Positions 20,669 to 32,516 of a DNA stretch of 64,000 bases are shown here, piece after piece. The DNA is from Eublepharis macularius (lineage: Eukaryota > Chordata > Lepidosauria > Squamata > Eublepharidae): assembly GCF_028583425.1 (NCBI RefSeq), contig NC_072807.1:30385001-30449000 (forward strand), written 5' to 3'. The translations under genes were made by a program, and so were the position numbers. Within the stretch, counting starts at the first letter, position 1; every line of letters starts with the position of its first letter. Under the pieces are notes generated by a model. It was not told where the DNA came from and made no database searches. It was given only the letters and a program-made list of their open reading frames with translations.

Positions 20669-21896
20669 AATTAAGAAGAGTCCACTGTAGTGCCTGTAGC
20701 TTCAGTGCCTGTTTACAGAAGCTCTTGCCTAATCCTCTTACACCGATTCTGCCTTAACACAGTCTCTCTCTGTCTCTCTGAAATCACTAATAGAAATTAG
20801 AAGGGGTCACGTTGCCACCTGATGACTTGTTGGGAAAGAAGGCTGTGTCACAACAATCTTCTTAATAACCCCCTTTCCGATGTGATCCTGAAGGTGGCTA
20901 TAACATATCAAGGCAATCTTCTAAATGCTCCATTTAGTAATTAAGAGAGCTAAATTAAGCTCCTGAAAGTTGCAAGATCTGGGAAAGGTCTGCAGGTACG
21001 CCAGGCTGTTCGCCTGCAAAAGACATCGAGCTGACCAAAGGGATATCCTGACATCAGACTTCGGTATATTCAGCAGGGGGATCCAGTCGGACACTGGAGT
21101 GAGCAAAATGCTATCGCTGAAATGAATCTACTGTTGATTTTCGGTGCTGGTTGGGGAGGGGGTGGTGGCAGCTGGATCCTACAGTACTCCATGTCCTTTA
21201 AGCTTTCCCTTCTTTGAATGGGCCTGGAAAATTCTTTTGCCCTCCGTGTGCTTGCCCGTGGTGATGGACAGCAGCCTAGGCAGGGGTGCCAGAATGATTT
21301 TGCAATTCAGAGTGGAGAAAGCTTTATGAACTAGCAGTATTCTTGAAGCACGACTGGTCTGTGGCATTTTTTAAAAAATCCTCTGCATGTGTTGGCTGTG
21401 AACGCTACAGAAGACTAGCCTCTTGCTGTCCAGTATAATAATATTCCGGAGGGAAATCAACGTCTTCGTAGACAAGCAGCTGCTCTCTTGGCCTCTGCTC
21501 CGAGGGCCTCAGTTCCATCAAACCATGTTATACTAATGCAGAATAATGAGACTTTCCATGCTTGCATTGGGAATGCTCTCTGTGTCATGCGCAACATAAT
21601 GACTTGTGCATGCTATGTGGCATCAAACATTTAGTGAAGTGAGGGGCTTGGAGGAGGAAAAGTCATGATTTACTACGAATAGCGTGGTTTTGCCATTCAC
21701 GTGATCATCACTATCTAATAAGTGTCCAATTTTAAGGTGTTGATTAAAAAAAAAGATGTAGTTCACAATACACAAATGGATGGAACTCCGGAGTGTTCAA
21801 TAAGCAATATTGGCATTAATATTTAACTTAATGTTAGAGTAAACTCTGATATTCACGAAGTGGAGAGGGTTGCAGTGGACAGGAAACTCAACGTAA

Positions 21897-21962
21897 AGAC
21901 TGCTGAAATACTGTATGTGAAGTGCTTTGGAAAAGCGCTATATAAATAAATACTAAGTATTA
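21897..21962 (+). mobile_element. MIR-like SINE 3' end
   Basis: GCTGAAATACTGTATGTGAA, GTGCTTTGGAAAAGCGCTAT and ATAAATAAATACTAAGTATT match the 3' end of the copy at 16440-16656. Confidence 0.75.
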
Positions 21963-22209
21963 CATGAACATCATTTTAAAACACCAAAGAAAAAGTTCAA
22001 AATAATCACGTATCTTCTTCCACTAAAAGGCATTTCAGTATAAAACAATACTGTAAAAACAAGCTGTTGAAGACCAAAGTAGTTTTTAAAAGCCAGAAAT
22101 GTAATCTCCATGGAGGTTGTTTGCTTCTTTTGATGATTGTTGTTTGGACGAAGTTAAATGGAATGACTGGAACGAGTTCCGAGAGGCTTGAAACCTGCTT
22201 TATTATATG

Positions 22210-22217
22210 GTGGTTCT
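22210..22217 (+). repeat. hAT target site duplication (left)
   Basis: GTGGTTCT, repeated exactly at 22666-22673. Confidence 0.9.
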
Positions 22218-22665
22218 CAGGGCTCATTTCGAGGGGGAACGCGCAGGAACGCAGTTCCGGCAGCTCCCCAAAGAGGTCACATGTCAGGTGGCCCCGCCCA
22301 CCTGATTGTCAGCCATTTGGGGCCCGTTTCCACCTGGATTGGGGCTGAAACGGCCCAGATTGGGCCTCTGATGGGTGGTGGCTCACTCTCCCACTCAGCA
22401 GCGGCTGTATCCTGACCATTTGGGGCCGCTTTTAGGCCATTTTCAGCCCCTTTTTGCCATTTTGGGCCCAATTTTGACCCTGAATGTCCAGGATTGGGTC
22501 CAAAACAGCCAGGATAGGTGATATCAGGGTGTGTGGCATATGCAAATCAGTTATGCCAATGACACCCTTCCAGTGATGGCAAGGGGCGTGGCTTATGCTA
22601 ATAGATTATGCTAATGAGTTATGCTAATGAGTTCCTCCAGCTCTTTTTCTACGAAATGACCCCTG
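22218..22665. mobile_element. Non-autonomous hAT-type DNA transposon
   Basis: The ends CAGGGCTCATTTCG and CGAAATGACCCCTG are inverted, and a perfect 8-bp duplication GTGGTTCT flanks them at 22210-22217 and 22666-22673. There is no transposase. The interior has repeated GGCCATTTTGGGCC-like motifs and TATGCTAATGAGT repeats near the right end. Confidence 0.92.
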
Positions 22666-22673
22666 GTGGTTCT

Positions 22674-25600
22674 GATGTCTTCTCTATTGTTGTTTTATTG
22701 TTTTCCCTCTTGACTTTTGGTCTTTATCTCTCCACCCTCTATTAATTATGTTGCCACATGTAGCTTCGTGAGACAGACACACTAGAATTAAAGCTGAATT
22801 GGAGTGGAGAGGAGAAGAGGGACTCCTTAGGCTGAAAACACATACTAGGCACTGTTTAAAAAAATATTTTTAATTTACAAAAAAAACCCTTTAATGGCAG
22901 AGAGAAATGCAGAAGTGCCTCCTCAACCGACAGCAAGGCACTAATTGTACAATGGGTGCAAGGAAGCTTAAATTAATCTGCACAATTCTTTTGAAACAAT
23001 AAATATGAGGAACTGAACTCTCTCTAGAATAAACTATAGCAGCAATTCAGTCATGTCTGATCCAATTGTATTAGAAAATCTCTGGTCAGAAGGCATTTTT
23101 TCATTTACCTCTTAGCCGGTTACGGTCTTCTTTTGGAAGAGCTGTTCTGCCCAACTTTGGTATTATACCTAAATTCTCAAGCAAGCCAATTCTCAAGCGA
23201 CTCTTTTGGATTTGGGACTGGGGAGATCTAGGTTTCAATCCCTAGATGGCCACTAGAGGGCAGCAGCAGCATCTAGTTGCAGGCAAGAGAAAAGGCCTAA
23301 AGATTGCATCTGCAGAGATCCTTCCCTACCTTTGAAGCTGCTTAACCGTGGTGGGAAGTAAAGAACAGCTTGCCTGAGTAACAGCTGGAGAACATGGAGG
23401 GGCTGTCTGTCCACACAAAGCTGTGCTTGTGCACTTATGACTTCTCCCAGATCAATCAACATACAAGTATGCACGTGCTTAGAGGTGCCAGCTGTAGGTT
23501 GGAAAATTCCTGGAGAATTTGGGGGTGGAGCCTGAGGAGGGTGAGGTTTGGGGAGGGACCTCAACAGGATATAATACTGTAGAGTCTACCTTCAAAAGCA
23601 GCCATTTTATTCAGGGGAACTGATCTCTGTGGCTTGGGGATCAGTTGTACTTCCAGGAGATGTCCAGCCACCTCCTGGAGGTTGGCAAATCAAAGGTTCA
23701 TCCAGGGAAAAACTAGGTGGGCCACAATCCCACTGAAATCCATTGACTGATTTCAAGGGACTTTTTCGGGTGCCTGCCCTGTCTTTGCTGGGGGCAACAT
23801 TCCCTCTTTCTTGCCTCTCTCTTCAGAGGTTCTCTATTGCTACCCCCCCCCTTTAAACTGTGGCACCGTCTTTCACAACAGCAATTACACAGACAAGAAA
23901 AAATTATATGGTTGGGCTGTATGTTTACAGAGGTTGCCTGGCAGGGATATGGGGAATTATGCAGAGAAAGGAGAGCATGTTCTATTTTTTTTTTAAAAAG
24001 GCCTCCTTGTGCTTTAACTCTCCTATGCAACTGAACTGAGAATGCTTGGATGTTTCTGTGAATGTCGCATGTGAATGCTGCCAATCTCAAGCAAACGTCG
24101 TGAACACCCAGCAATGCAGGGGTGGTGATGGCAAAATTTGACAGTCACTTAAATGCAGCTATCAACATTTACCAGTGTATATTCTAACATGGGGAAAACA
24201 CAATTTCTAACACTAATTGTGTCAAACTGGGCTTGGCAGTATCTACTTACAACTGCCAGTATTCACTACACTTGGCACTCAGTGTGGCATATATCTGGCT
24301 TGCTTTCTGGAGATACAAATAGCAGGACATCTTCTGTCCATGTGGGTTTATTACTGAACTCCACTTGGCAACACTGTGAAGGGAAGAAAAGCGGCTTCAG
24401 ATTGCAGCCTTGCCAATGTTCACCATCTAGGAAGGCTGCCCCGCCCAAAGCAAGGCAAGAGAGAGGAAAGAAGCCCTCTAATCCCTAATTTTTGAGGCTG
24501 ATGCTCACATATGCTATGTAGATAGTTGGTGTGAGATGCCCTGTATGACTGCAGGCCCTATACAAGCCAGCGTTGCCGCCTCAGCTACAGTAGCTGTCTG
24601 CTGGCACTGGGGTAGAACACAGCAGGTTTTTCTGGTAGCACAGGTACAAAAGGCTATCAAAAGCACAAGGCATTGGTTTACAGTGTTTACAGATTATGTT
24701 TTAACAATCCATTCACAAAACTGGAGGTGGCCCCAGGGCTAGCCAGGCTGCTGTGCCAGCTTTCTGAAAGCCAACCCCTCTCCATCAACCTGCTGTTTCC
24801 CTTAGGAGCCTGCTAGCATGCCCCTGAGAAGCGCAAGGGGTGCAGCAGAAAGGAATGCTGTGTAAGATATACCAAGTGACTCCCCTCTTGAGAGGCTTTT
24901 CTCCCCTAAGCGAGAAAAGGAACTGAAGTAAGTTGTTATGCTCGTGTGGCCAGTGAAGGGGGGATTTTGTCCTCCTCTGTTTTGCCAGTTCTTATGCAAA
25001 GGGAAACTCTCTCAGAGCCCTAGCCAATAGAACATTTCATACAAAGCGTGCTTCTTGGAATAGAGGGGGCGTAGCTTGCCGCTTCCACTTGCTCGACCCT
25101 TAGCGCCGGATGCACACCTAAAGCATCTCGGACAGGGGCTTGCCACTCTCACTTCAGAAGTCTCCAGAGATTCCACAGCTGCCCCGAGCAACTTTTTCCA
25201 CAGTTGAATGGCTTGAAGAGTTGGGAGATTTCCAGGCCCTCAGCGTTCCTCCGGCGAGCAGCAGGTCCAGCTGGAATGCAGAGTTATTCCCCCGCCCCAC
25301 TCGCCATCTGTGGTTTGTTTGACAAGCAGCTTTGTCAGATCGCACCTGTCGCACATTAATGTGCTGCTGCAGAGACCTGCATGTGCAGGAGTGGATTCTG
25401 GACGGCTGCTGCATTACAAAATTCATGTACGAGTGGAAACTTGCACGATTTTTCTGAGGAGTGGGAGGTACTAGACACCCCCACAGCTTTCAGCCTGCAT
25501 TCTTCAGTGTATACTGGATGCGTTCAGATAAGAGAGTGAAAACTGAGCGGACAGCTTTGCCTGCAGCCATTTGAACCAGCTTGTGCAATGCCACTACGAT

Positions 25601-26293
25601 TGTCCGGTTCAGGCCCAATACCGTTGCTTTCAGAACCAGGGCAGCACTGAATTCTGCTGCTGCCGTCTGTCAGTTCATAGTATAGTTGAACTGAAAATTG
25701 CCCGGTGGGCTAGAAATACGACAGGAATGACAAAACTTAGCTCACGTCCCTGCAGGCTTAAACTAGATAATACGGTAGGTAGACGTACATTTATGAAGAA
25801 TAATTTAAAGGGGGGAAGCAGCTAACGCTTTCTAGAAGATGAGATTCACAAAGTGTCTGACGCCCCTGACGTTTGCAGTGGTTTGCGCTTTTTTATGGAT
25901 AACGAAGCAGAGTTTTGCCTACAGGCTATTCTGTTTTCTTCAACTACAGACCACTGTCCTAATGTATACTTAATTACCTGGCAGTTACTGCTGAGTCAGT
26001 ACTAGACCTGGACAATTTATCCTCACCCCTCTGGACGTAAGTGGATTTGTCCAAACTATTGTTATTTTCCTATGTTTCAAAGGGAGATTTAGTTCTTCTA
26101 GCTGGTTGCACATTCAGGCACATTGTCCAGCACCACACCGGACGGCAACATTAATGGCTACTGAGCATTTCAGAATAAGCAACTTATTTTAAATAAGGAT
26201 CTACATTTATTTTTATTGGGCTGCCTCTTGCACTATTTGTCTCTCACCACCTCTTTCCTGGATGCTAAGCTGGACTGCATATGCACTTACTTG
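22674..26293. other. Intergenic GRAMD2A-SENP8, middle
   Basis: There is no gene. The only named element is the GGTTGCCA-type repeat at 23483-23690. Open frames here are under about 135 codons with no recognisable motif. Confidence 0.65.
23483..23690 (+). mobile_element. GGTTGCCA-type non-autonomous element
   Basis: It starts AGGTGCCAGCTGTAGGTTGG and ends CCTCCTGGAGGTTGGCAAA, an imperfect inverted pair, with AATTCCTGGAGAATTTGGGG and GCAGCCATTTTATTCAGGGG inside. It is the same family as 36074-36284. Confidence 0.75.
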
Positions 26294-26301
26294 CTCCTGA
26301 G

Positions 26302-26607
26302 TAGAGATGGGAACAAACCGAAATACGAACCGAAGTTCGTGACGAACTGGGCTGGTTTGTGGTTTGCGAACCAGCAGTTCATCAGAGCCCATTTCTGACA
26401 AACCGCCAAGAACTTTAGGCTGGTTTGTTTGGTTCATTTTTGGTTCATCACTGCAGACAGCCTGGTGCTGATCAATCAGTTTCCTAGGCAACAGGGGATG
26501 GACTTCCTGCAGACCTTCTGCTGGCCCAGAAGTGATGATTTGCTGACATGTATGTGACATTTTCACGAACCAAACCGTGGTTTTTTTCTGGTTCATACCC
26601 ATCTCTA
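26302..26607. mobile_element. hAT-like MITE with TAGAGATGGG ends
   Basis: The ends TAGAGATGGG and CCCATCTCTA are perfect 10-bp inverted repeats flanked by a perfect 8-bp duplication CTCCTGAG at 26294-26301 and 26608-26615. The interior is full of GGTTTG/CGAACC motifs. The 306-bp element has no coding capacity, and a truncated relative begins at 43303. Confidence 0.92.
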
Positions 26608-27665
26608 CTCCTGAGTAAATTTCATTTCTAAGCAGGGAACTGCTTAGCTGATCTATGGAGGACTGCAGTGGTTTGATGACAAAGCACCTCTCTAAGCTGA
26701 ACGGTTTGGTTTCAGGCATTCCCTCCAGTGTAAGATGAACTCACAGTTTCAAATTTTACTTTTGTTCTGCATCTCACACTTGTTTTACAGGTATTTTGAC
26801 AGGGTATAAGTAGCAGGCTGTGTGGGAGGCAGGCACTAAAAATAAACAAAATTCAAGTGATTTCTACTGACATATTTTGGTTATGCACAACCCCAATAGA
26901 GTGTCTAAAAATTACCTGAGCCTCCAGAAGCCATCTATTTGTAGAGAAATTTGATCTTGGTCCACCGTGTTTTCTACTCTGCCACACTGTATTTCCACTT
27001 AAAGTCCAGCCAGATGTACACCCTATCCTATTCTTCCCATTATCACCAGTTCCTGGGAGCATCTAAGGCAGCGAAAGAGAACAAAAATTCCATCATCATA
27101 AATCAAGACGTAACTCTTGAGTGACAAGTCTCTTGTTTTGGCTGCAGAATTTTTCCAAACGGAACAGGAGTTATTCATGCCCCCTCCCAATGCAAACGAG
27201 AACACAATTGAAGTTGTTTTGCCCTAACGATGCTATCGCAGACTAGAATTGATTTTCTGGTCACTTAGAGACCACTGGATGTATTTCTTGTGTAGTGCAA
27301 AAGAGAGGGTTGTGTGACTAAGAAGCCATCTTTGGGCAACAACAGGGACAACGCATCAGGGCCAACTGGAAAAACAAACGATACAGCCCCCCTGATGGTA
27401 TGCTACCCAACAGGAATGCCTACTTTCTTCAGCAGTGCCATGCAGTTAGTGAAAGGGCGGCAATCTTAAATTAACCAGCAACGGCTGGATTTCACACCCA
27501 GTTGGTGAATTAGATTGTTTTCTTTGTATCGTGAAGATATTAACAAGTATTGATACACTGAGAAGATGGGTTAGAAAAATGAAAGTTCTATTGAGCTCAG
27601 TGCCTCTTTTTGCTGCCAATCATGGGCCTTTATGCATGTCTCCTGGGCCACCATATATGCAGTTA

Positions 27666-27982
27666 CACTAAGAGCCAAAACACACGTTAAGAAATACCTA
27701 GGTTCAGCACGTGTTCTCTTACCTCAAGGTTTGCCGGGATCTGTAGGCGTCCTGGAAGCTTAAAGTTTAGCATTTACAGAGCAGCAGGGAGGGAAATACA
27801 GGCGCCTGTATTTCCCTTCCCCTTCCTGCTGCTCTGGCGCCTGTATTTCCCTTCCCCTTCCTGCTGCTCTGAAAATGCTAAACTTTAAGCTTCCAGGATG
27901 CCTACAGATCCCAGCAAACCTTGAGGTAAGAGAACACGTGCTGAACCTAGGTATTTCTTAACGTGTGTTTTGGCTCTAAGTG
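27666..27982. mobile_element. Palindromic MITE with internal 35-bp duplication
   Basis: The left end CACTAAGAGCCAAAACACAC and right end GTGTGTTTTGGCTCTAAGTG begin arms that pair almost completely to a GGCGCC centre at 27801-27806. The right side carries a perfect 35-bp tandem duplication (27801-27835 and 27836-27870). There is no coding capacity and no clear target duplication. Confidence 0.9.
27801..27870 (+). repeat. Perfect 35-bp tandem duplication
   Basis: Two identical copies start GGCGCCTGTATTTCCCTTCC and end CCTTCCTGCTGCTCT. They lie at the hairpin apex of the palindromic MITE. Confidence 0.95.
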
Positions 27983-28559
27983 GGGCAAAGTTAGGTAGGT
28001 GTTGGCATGTTCTAGCACTGGCATACTATAGATCTCTGGCCTGCTCACACTGCACACAGTGTCTGAGGGCCCACTTTTAAAAAGGTGGCATGCACACGTG
28101 CACAGACATGTACACCAAGTCACATGGGCAAGTTCTTCTCTCCTATACGCATCACATTTAAAATCAGGCTTCAGTTTCACTTGCTGCGTCCCAGACTTCT
28201 GGAAACAACTAAAGCAGAACTGAACCACCGAGAACGAATAGCTGTATAACTGCAATCCTGATACAGTTCAATGACTTAAAGTCAAGCCCTGCCCATAACA
28301 AACATTGGTCAATGGAACAAAAGAGTCCTCTTGCTTTCTTAAGCGATGGCAAGAAAGAATGTGATCACAGGCACTCTCGGGAGGAAGAAAGTCCTACTGA
28401 CTTCTGCAGGACTGACTTTTCACGCTATGCATTCCAGATGAATGGTGTATTTAGGGTGCAAACTTTTCCAGCATGTAGGTGCTCAAAAATACAAAATATA
28501 AAGGTTTGGGTAAACATCAAATACTCTGCGGAACCAACAAACTATTTAACATCTTTGGA

Positions 28560-28980
28560 AGTAAAAGGGTTTAGAAGGGCCTTCGCTTTAGCTAGGTGCC
28601 CTTCCTTCTGCCGTACAAGAATATTCCCCTTACTAAAAGGCTTTGTACTTGCCAGTCAAGGAAGGCTGCGACCATGGAACATATTTTTTTTCATGCCCGC
28701 ATTATAAGGTGGCACGCAGCGAATTTATTACCCCATTGTTCAGAAAAAAACCGGGATCTCTCTGAAAAAGTTAAACTTGAGTTTCTTTTATCTGACAAAG
28801 ATGCAAAGATCCCTTATCAAGTAGCCAGTTTCTGTATGGCTAGACTCGGATTAAGAAAATTTTTATGATATTTAGATGCCATATCAATGTTAAACTGCTT
28901 TTTATCTTTTATCCAAAATGTGAAATTTCTTAAATATGTATTTCTTTGTATGTCTGGTATAAGGACCGCAACAATAAATA
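28560..28980 (+). mobile_element. LINE 3' end, family not assigned
   Basis: Shifting frames give RAFALARCPSFC, RLCTCQSRKAATMEHIFFHA and DKDAKIPYQVASFC, resembling the C-terminal Cys/His region of a non-LTR retrotransposon protein (pattern CxC...H). It ends GGTATAAGGACCGCAACAAT with AATAAA at 28973-28978, typical of a LINE 3' end. The coding part is decayed. Confidence 0.7.
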
Positions 28981-29224
28981 ACTAGGTGCTCAAAATGATG
29001 TACAGAGGAGGGAAAAACACACACACACACTCAAAACACATCTGCTATCAGTCTGTACAGATCTCTGCTTCTCATTCTAGATACTGGAGTGGAAAGCCTT
29101 TGCCTCCCTCCTCCTCTGCTTGTGAGTCCCATCACAACCTCTATGAGGAGGTGTTGGGATTCATAGCCCATTAAATAAGCAGAAACAGGAAACTGCTAGA
29201 ACTGAACAAAAAGCAACTTTATCT
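28981..29224. other. Short intergenic stretch before the SENP8 3' end
   Basis: It contains a short (AC)n run near 29018-29030 and nothing else recognised. Confidence 0.6.
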
Positions 29225-29733
29225 TGGCTGTCAACTCTTACATTTATTGAAGTTCTGCTGTGTCGCTCCTCCCATGCCCCGTACTGTTTCTGCAAGGTAG
29301 CCAAAGCACTATATACAACCAAGAAGCCCCCTTCTCTAATCCTTCCCCAGGGAGGAATAAAAGCAATAATGATAATTGTTGTTCTGCTGTTATAGCATTT
29401 GTATCACTTTATCTCACTTCCAGACGTTCAGGCGTGATTTCGGAAGAGGGCTGCTGAAACCTGCCCACCATTCAAAATAAGCTGAAATATGTTTCTGAAT
29501 CCACTGAAACGGATTGCACAGGCATATAGAGAATTACATGTTGCAGAAAATCTTCTGGCTACGGGGAATTTTTTTAAAATGACCCCAGCTACAACTGCCC
29601 ACCTGAGAGAAGAGGACGTTTAAGTTTCCTATGACTTTGCCCAGCAGCCAAGTGAGGCAGAGCAGAAATACAAAGGCAAAGATATTCTCTCTGCAGGGTC
29701 AGGGCAGGGAGGCAACGGTTGGAGAAGGGCAAG
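29225..29733 (-). other. SENP8: SENP8 3'UTR (predicted)
   Basis: It runs from the stop codon to the first minus-strand AATAAA, at 29243-29248, about 490 bases downstream. The exact cleavage point near 29225 is an estimate. Confidence 0.65.
29243..29248 (-). promoter_or_regulatory. SENP8 polyadenylation signal
   Basis: TTTATT on the plus strand is AATAAA on the minus strand, the first canonical signal after the SENP8 stop. Confidence 0.65.
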
Positions 29734-30369
29734 TCACTTCCGAGACAGCTTAGCAATGAGATCCTTCCATTCTTCCCTCTTCTGTGTTATATAGGAGGGA
29801 GTCAGGATCTGCAAGATTGGCTCTTGCTGCGCCTGGAAGTATGCCCGACACAACGCCTCTGTGTTACAGATGACATACATCCCACAGTCATAGCTGTTCT
29901 GCTGAGCAGGAGCCTTCTCCTCTACAAAAGAAACGTTGCCTCTCTTGCCAAGAAAGGCTTCCAGCTTCCCCGCTACCCGTTTGGCATGGACAGAATTGCT
30001 CCTCGTATGGGAATCATAGTGAGCAAAGCAGTTCTTGTCCCGGAAGTAAACGAGAAGGCTCCAGTGGGTGCCCCCTGCAGCTTGACTGGAGTTGTCATTG
30101 ACGGCCAGGAACACAACTTTCTTCAGGGGGAGGTTCAGTGGCTCCAAGAAGATGCCCATTTCCTCCTGGCTGGTAGCGCACTTGATGAACTGGGCCACCT
30201 CGGGACCAATGAAGCACACTTGGTCAGAGAAGTCTCGGAACTGGTCGCTGGCAAAGTACTCAAAGGCGAACCCGATGACGTGGTCATTAAGCCAGCAGGG
30301 CGGGTCCAGTAACGACACATCCGATTGTCTTAGCAAACTGTCCATGTAACTAAGGACAACGGGGTCCAT
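29734..30369 (-). CDS. SENP8: SENP8 (DEN1/NEDP1), NEDD8-specific cysteine protease, complete
   Basis: A protease of the ULP/C48 family that processes the NEDD8 precursor and removes NEDD8 from non-cullin targets. The single coding exon gives 211 residues (human 212). The start MDPVVLSYMDSLLRQSDVSL matches human; an in-frame ATG five codons upstream is not conserved in my memory of the family and was not used. The catalytic residues are all visible: His102 (GGTHWSLL), Asp119 (HYDSH), Gln156 (APAQQNSYDCG) and Cys162. PPCWLNDH near residue 25 is the conserved substrate-binding start. The C terminus EEWKDLIAKLSRK is typical. A splice acceptor lies 42 nt upstream of the ATG, so the coding region is one exon, as in mammals. 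The gene is convergent with GRAMD2A and head-to-head with MYO9A. Confidence 0.98.
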   Translation of the reverse strand: MDPVVLSYMDSLLRQSDVSLLDPPCWLNDHVIGFAFEYFASDQFRDFSDQVCFIGPEVAQFIKCATSQEEMGIFLEPLNLPLKKVVFLAVNDNSSQAAGGTHWSLLVYFRDKNCFAHYDSHTRSNSVHAKRVAGKLEAFLGKRGNVSFVEEKAPAQQNSYDCGMYVICNTEALCRAYFQAQQEPILQILTPSYITQKREEWKDLIAKLSRK

Positions 30370-30411
30370 TTTAGGCAGGTGCAATCACAGGGGCCAGGGA
30401 GAGGCTGACGC
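30370..30411 (-). other. SENP8: SENP8 5'UTR part of the coding exon
   Basis: On the minus strand a pyrimidine-rich tract ending GATCGTTTTAG (AG at 30412-30413) precedes GCGTCAGCCTCTCCCTGGCC. The exon is predicted to start at 30411, 42 nt before the ATG. Confidence 0.75.
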
Positions 30412-32347
30412 CTAAAACGATCAAAAGTGAAACAAGGGGAAATGAGGGTTAGGACAGGTCACACTCTTTTCCATTGAGGCCAACACAGTTATGGAATGCT
30501 CACTGACTTAGGGTTTTTTTAAACATTTTAAGAACCAGTTTGTTCACTTACATCCAGTGACAACCACCTCTGCAAACCGGGCCAGTTTATGGACAGGAAA
30601 ATGGTTACACACTGTTTTATCTATGGAAGTACAATAAACAAATGCCAAAGGCTACAGCCGATAGCAGGTGGTGATGGATCTCATCAAAGTTTCTGCCGGT
30701 GCGAGCATCTGTAAGGCTGTGATCAACTCAGAGCCAGTACCTGAAACACCATCTGTTCTTTTCCTCCCACTAAAGAGAAAAGTAGATCCAATTCATGACG
30801 AATGCCGGCATCACTCTCCAAATAAAGTCTGGGCATAAGGGAGGCTGTTCAAGAATATGCTGGCCTCTTTAACAATCAAGGATATTTTTAAAAGCTGAGC
30901 TAGCAGATAACAAATGTGCTACAGAAAAGTACCCCTAGCAAGCGGTGACTTATGATGATTCTTTTCTGAGCGGTTCTAAAGAACCATCTGTCTTTCTTCT
31001 AGGAAAACCCACGGCAGGAGGAGGGGGGAAATTCCACAGCCGCCTTCTCTTTGATTCAATAGACTTCTTTCAGAACTTGCCTCCAGGGTGGGACTAGGCT
31101 CCATGCTGGAGGCAGGGCTGCTGCTGCTGAACACCACAGTCCTATTTTGAGTTATCTGCAACATCTAGGCATACTCACACGCACCCTTTCCCCTTGATTT
31201 CTGCCTTGGGAAATAGACAACATTCCTCAACATGTGAAAGTATGTTTAAGAAAAAGGGGGAGAGAGAATTTTATGGGGAGGGGCTACAGTTCTTGGAAGT
31301 GTGCCCATATCCTTTGTAACTTCCTATTCTGCCCCAAGAACTGAATCCAATCTACCCACCCCACCTATCTAAACTAGACTGGAGTTCTAAATATAAACTG
31401 GAAAGGATTTTGGAGTGTCCCTTTTATGAGGACCGAGAGTTAGTACCTTATAAACCAAATGCAAGCAGCGTGCATTAGATACGGTCATTCCACCTGGTGG
31501 CTGAGTGTATGATAGCCCAAGCATCTATTGTCAATTCTAACCTCCTCTATAGCTGTCAGGAAGGTAAGCATGGAGCATCCTTTTGCAAGACCAGACTAGC
31601 AGGCAACGCCCCCCCCCCTGGAATCAGAGCACAATACGTGGAGTTTATTCTGAAGCAGGCTTGCACAGATCTGTGGCCCTGAATTTATTTGGGGCTCAAT
31701 GTTCTGTAAGTATCAAGTCACATCACCCAAGGACTGGCCTCCAAAGGGCACCAAAGGCATGGACGGTCAACATTCTCATTCACGTTAGACTCTAGGCAAA
31801 CCAGGCACCACCCCTCCACTGGAGTGTTAAAGAAATCCTCACGGGTGCTGCTTTATTTACTCATAGGGAAGGACCGGCCCTGAGCTTCTCCTGATTCCAA
31901 CCAGAGCAATCATAGCACAAAGCAAACTCAGATAGCACTAGTGTGAATGGTGTCGAACTTGTAAAAAAATTAATGCTGCTGTGAAGTACGACACATGTGA
32001 AACACAGAGCAGCGGAAGGAAGTTCCACAGTGACGATGGGCCTTTCTCCCCGCTTCAGGAATCTGGGTTTCTATATATGTCAGCATGCAGGATCTTATAG
32101 TCATAACACACGGCCTTGATCATCCCTGCAAAGAATAAACCACCACGATGATTAAAATGGAAGGGGAGCGGCTATGGCGACCTCCGTCGTTTTGTTATCT
32201 GAGCATAATCAGCTTTACAGTCAGCCAACTGCTAATCATACTTGGGACTGATGGCGAGGGAAAGCAGGACTGGTCCTGATGTTTCAAAGCCACAGGAGAA
32301 CTCCATCATAAGCAGTTCTGGCGGCTGCAAATACTTCCACTACCACA

Positions 32348-32516
32348 TTTTTGTCCTGTCCTTCCCCTTTCAGAGCTCAGGCCAGTGTATACGTCTCATC
32401 CTCTATTTTATCCTCAGAACAATCCTGTGAGGTAGGCTAATCAGGGAGTGTGGCTGGCCCAAGTGGGGATTTGGATCTGTGTTCCCCTACTCCTGCCACT
32501 ACGCCATCCTGATCCA
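32348..32516 (-). mobile_element. tRNA-derived SINE, reverse, partial
   Basis: On the minus strand: GATGGCGTAGTGGCAGGAGT (A-box-like), GATCCAAATCCCCACTTGGG, then CTCACAGGATTGTTCTGAGG and ATAAAATAGAGGATGAG. Confidence 0.7.

Larger units (their letters stand above)
14346..22217. other. Intergenic GRAMD2A-SENP8, left half
   Basis: No gene was recognised. It holds a GT microsatellite and SINE copies at 15272-15478, 16440-16656, 19085-19225, 19349-19525 and 20466-20668, plus a SINE 3' end at 21897-21962. All open frames are short and lack recognisable domains. Confidence 0.7.

Noticed and set aside
30370-30384. Upstream in-frame ATG for SENP8 (adding MHLPK)
   Set aside because: The family starts at MDPVVLSYMDSLL and the extra five codons are not expected. 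The second ATG gives the usual length.
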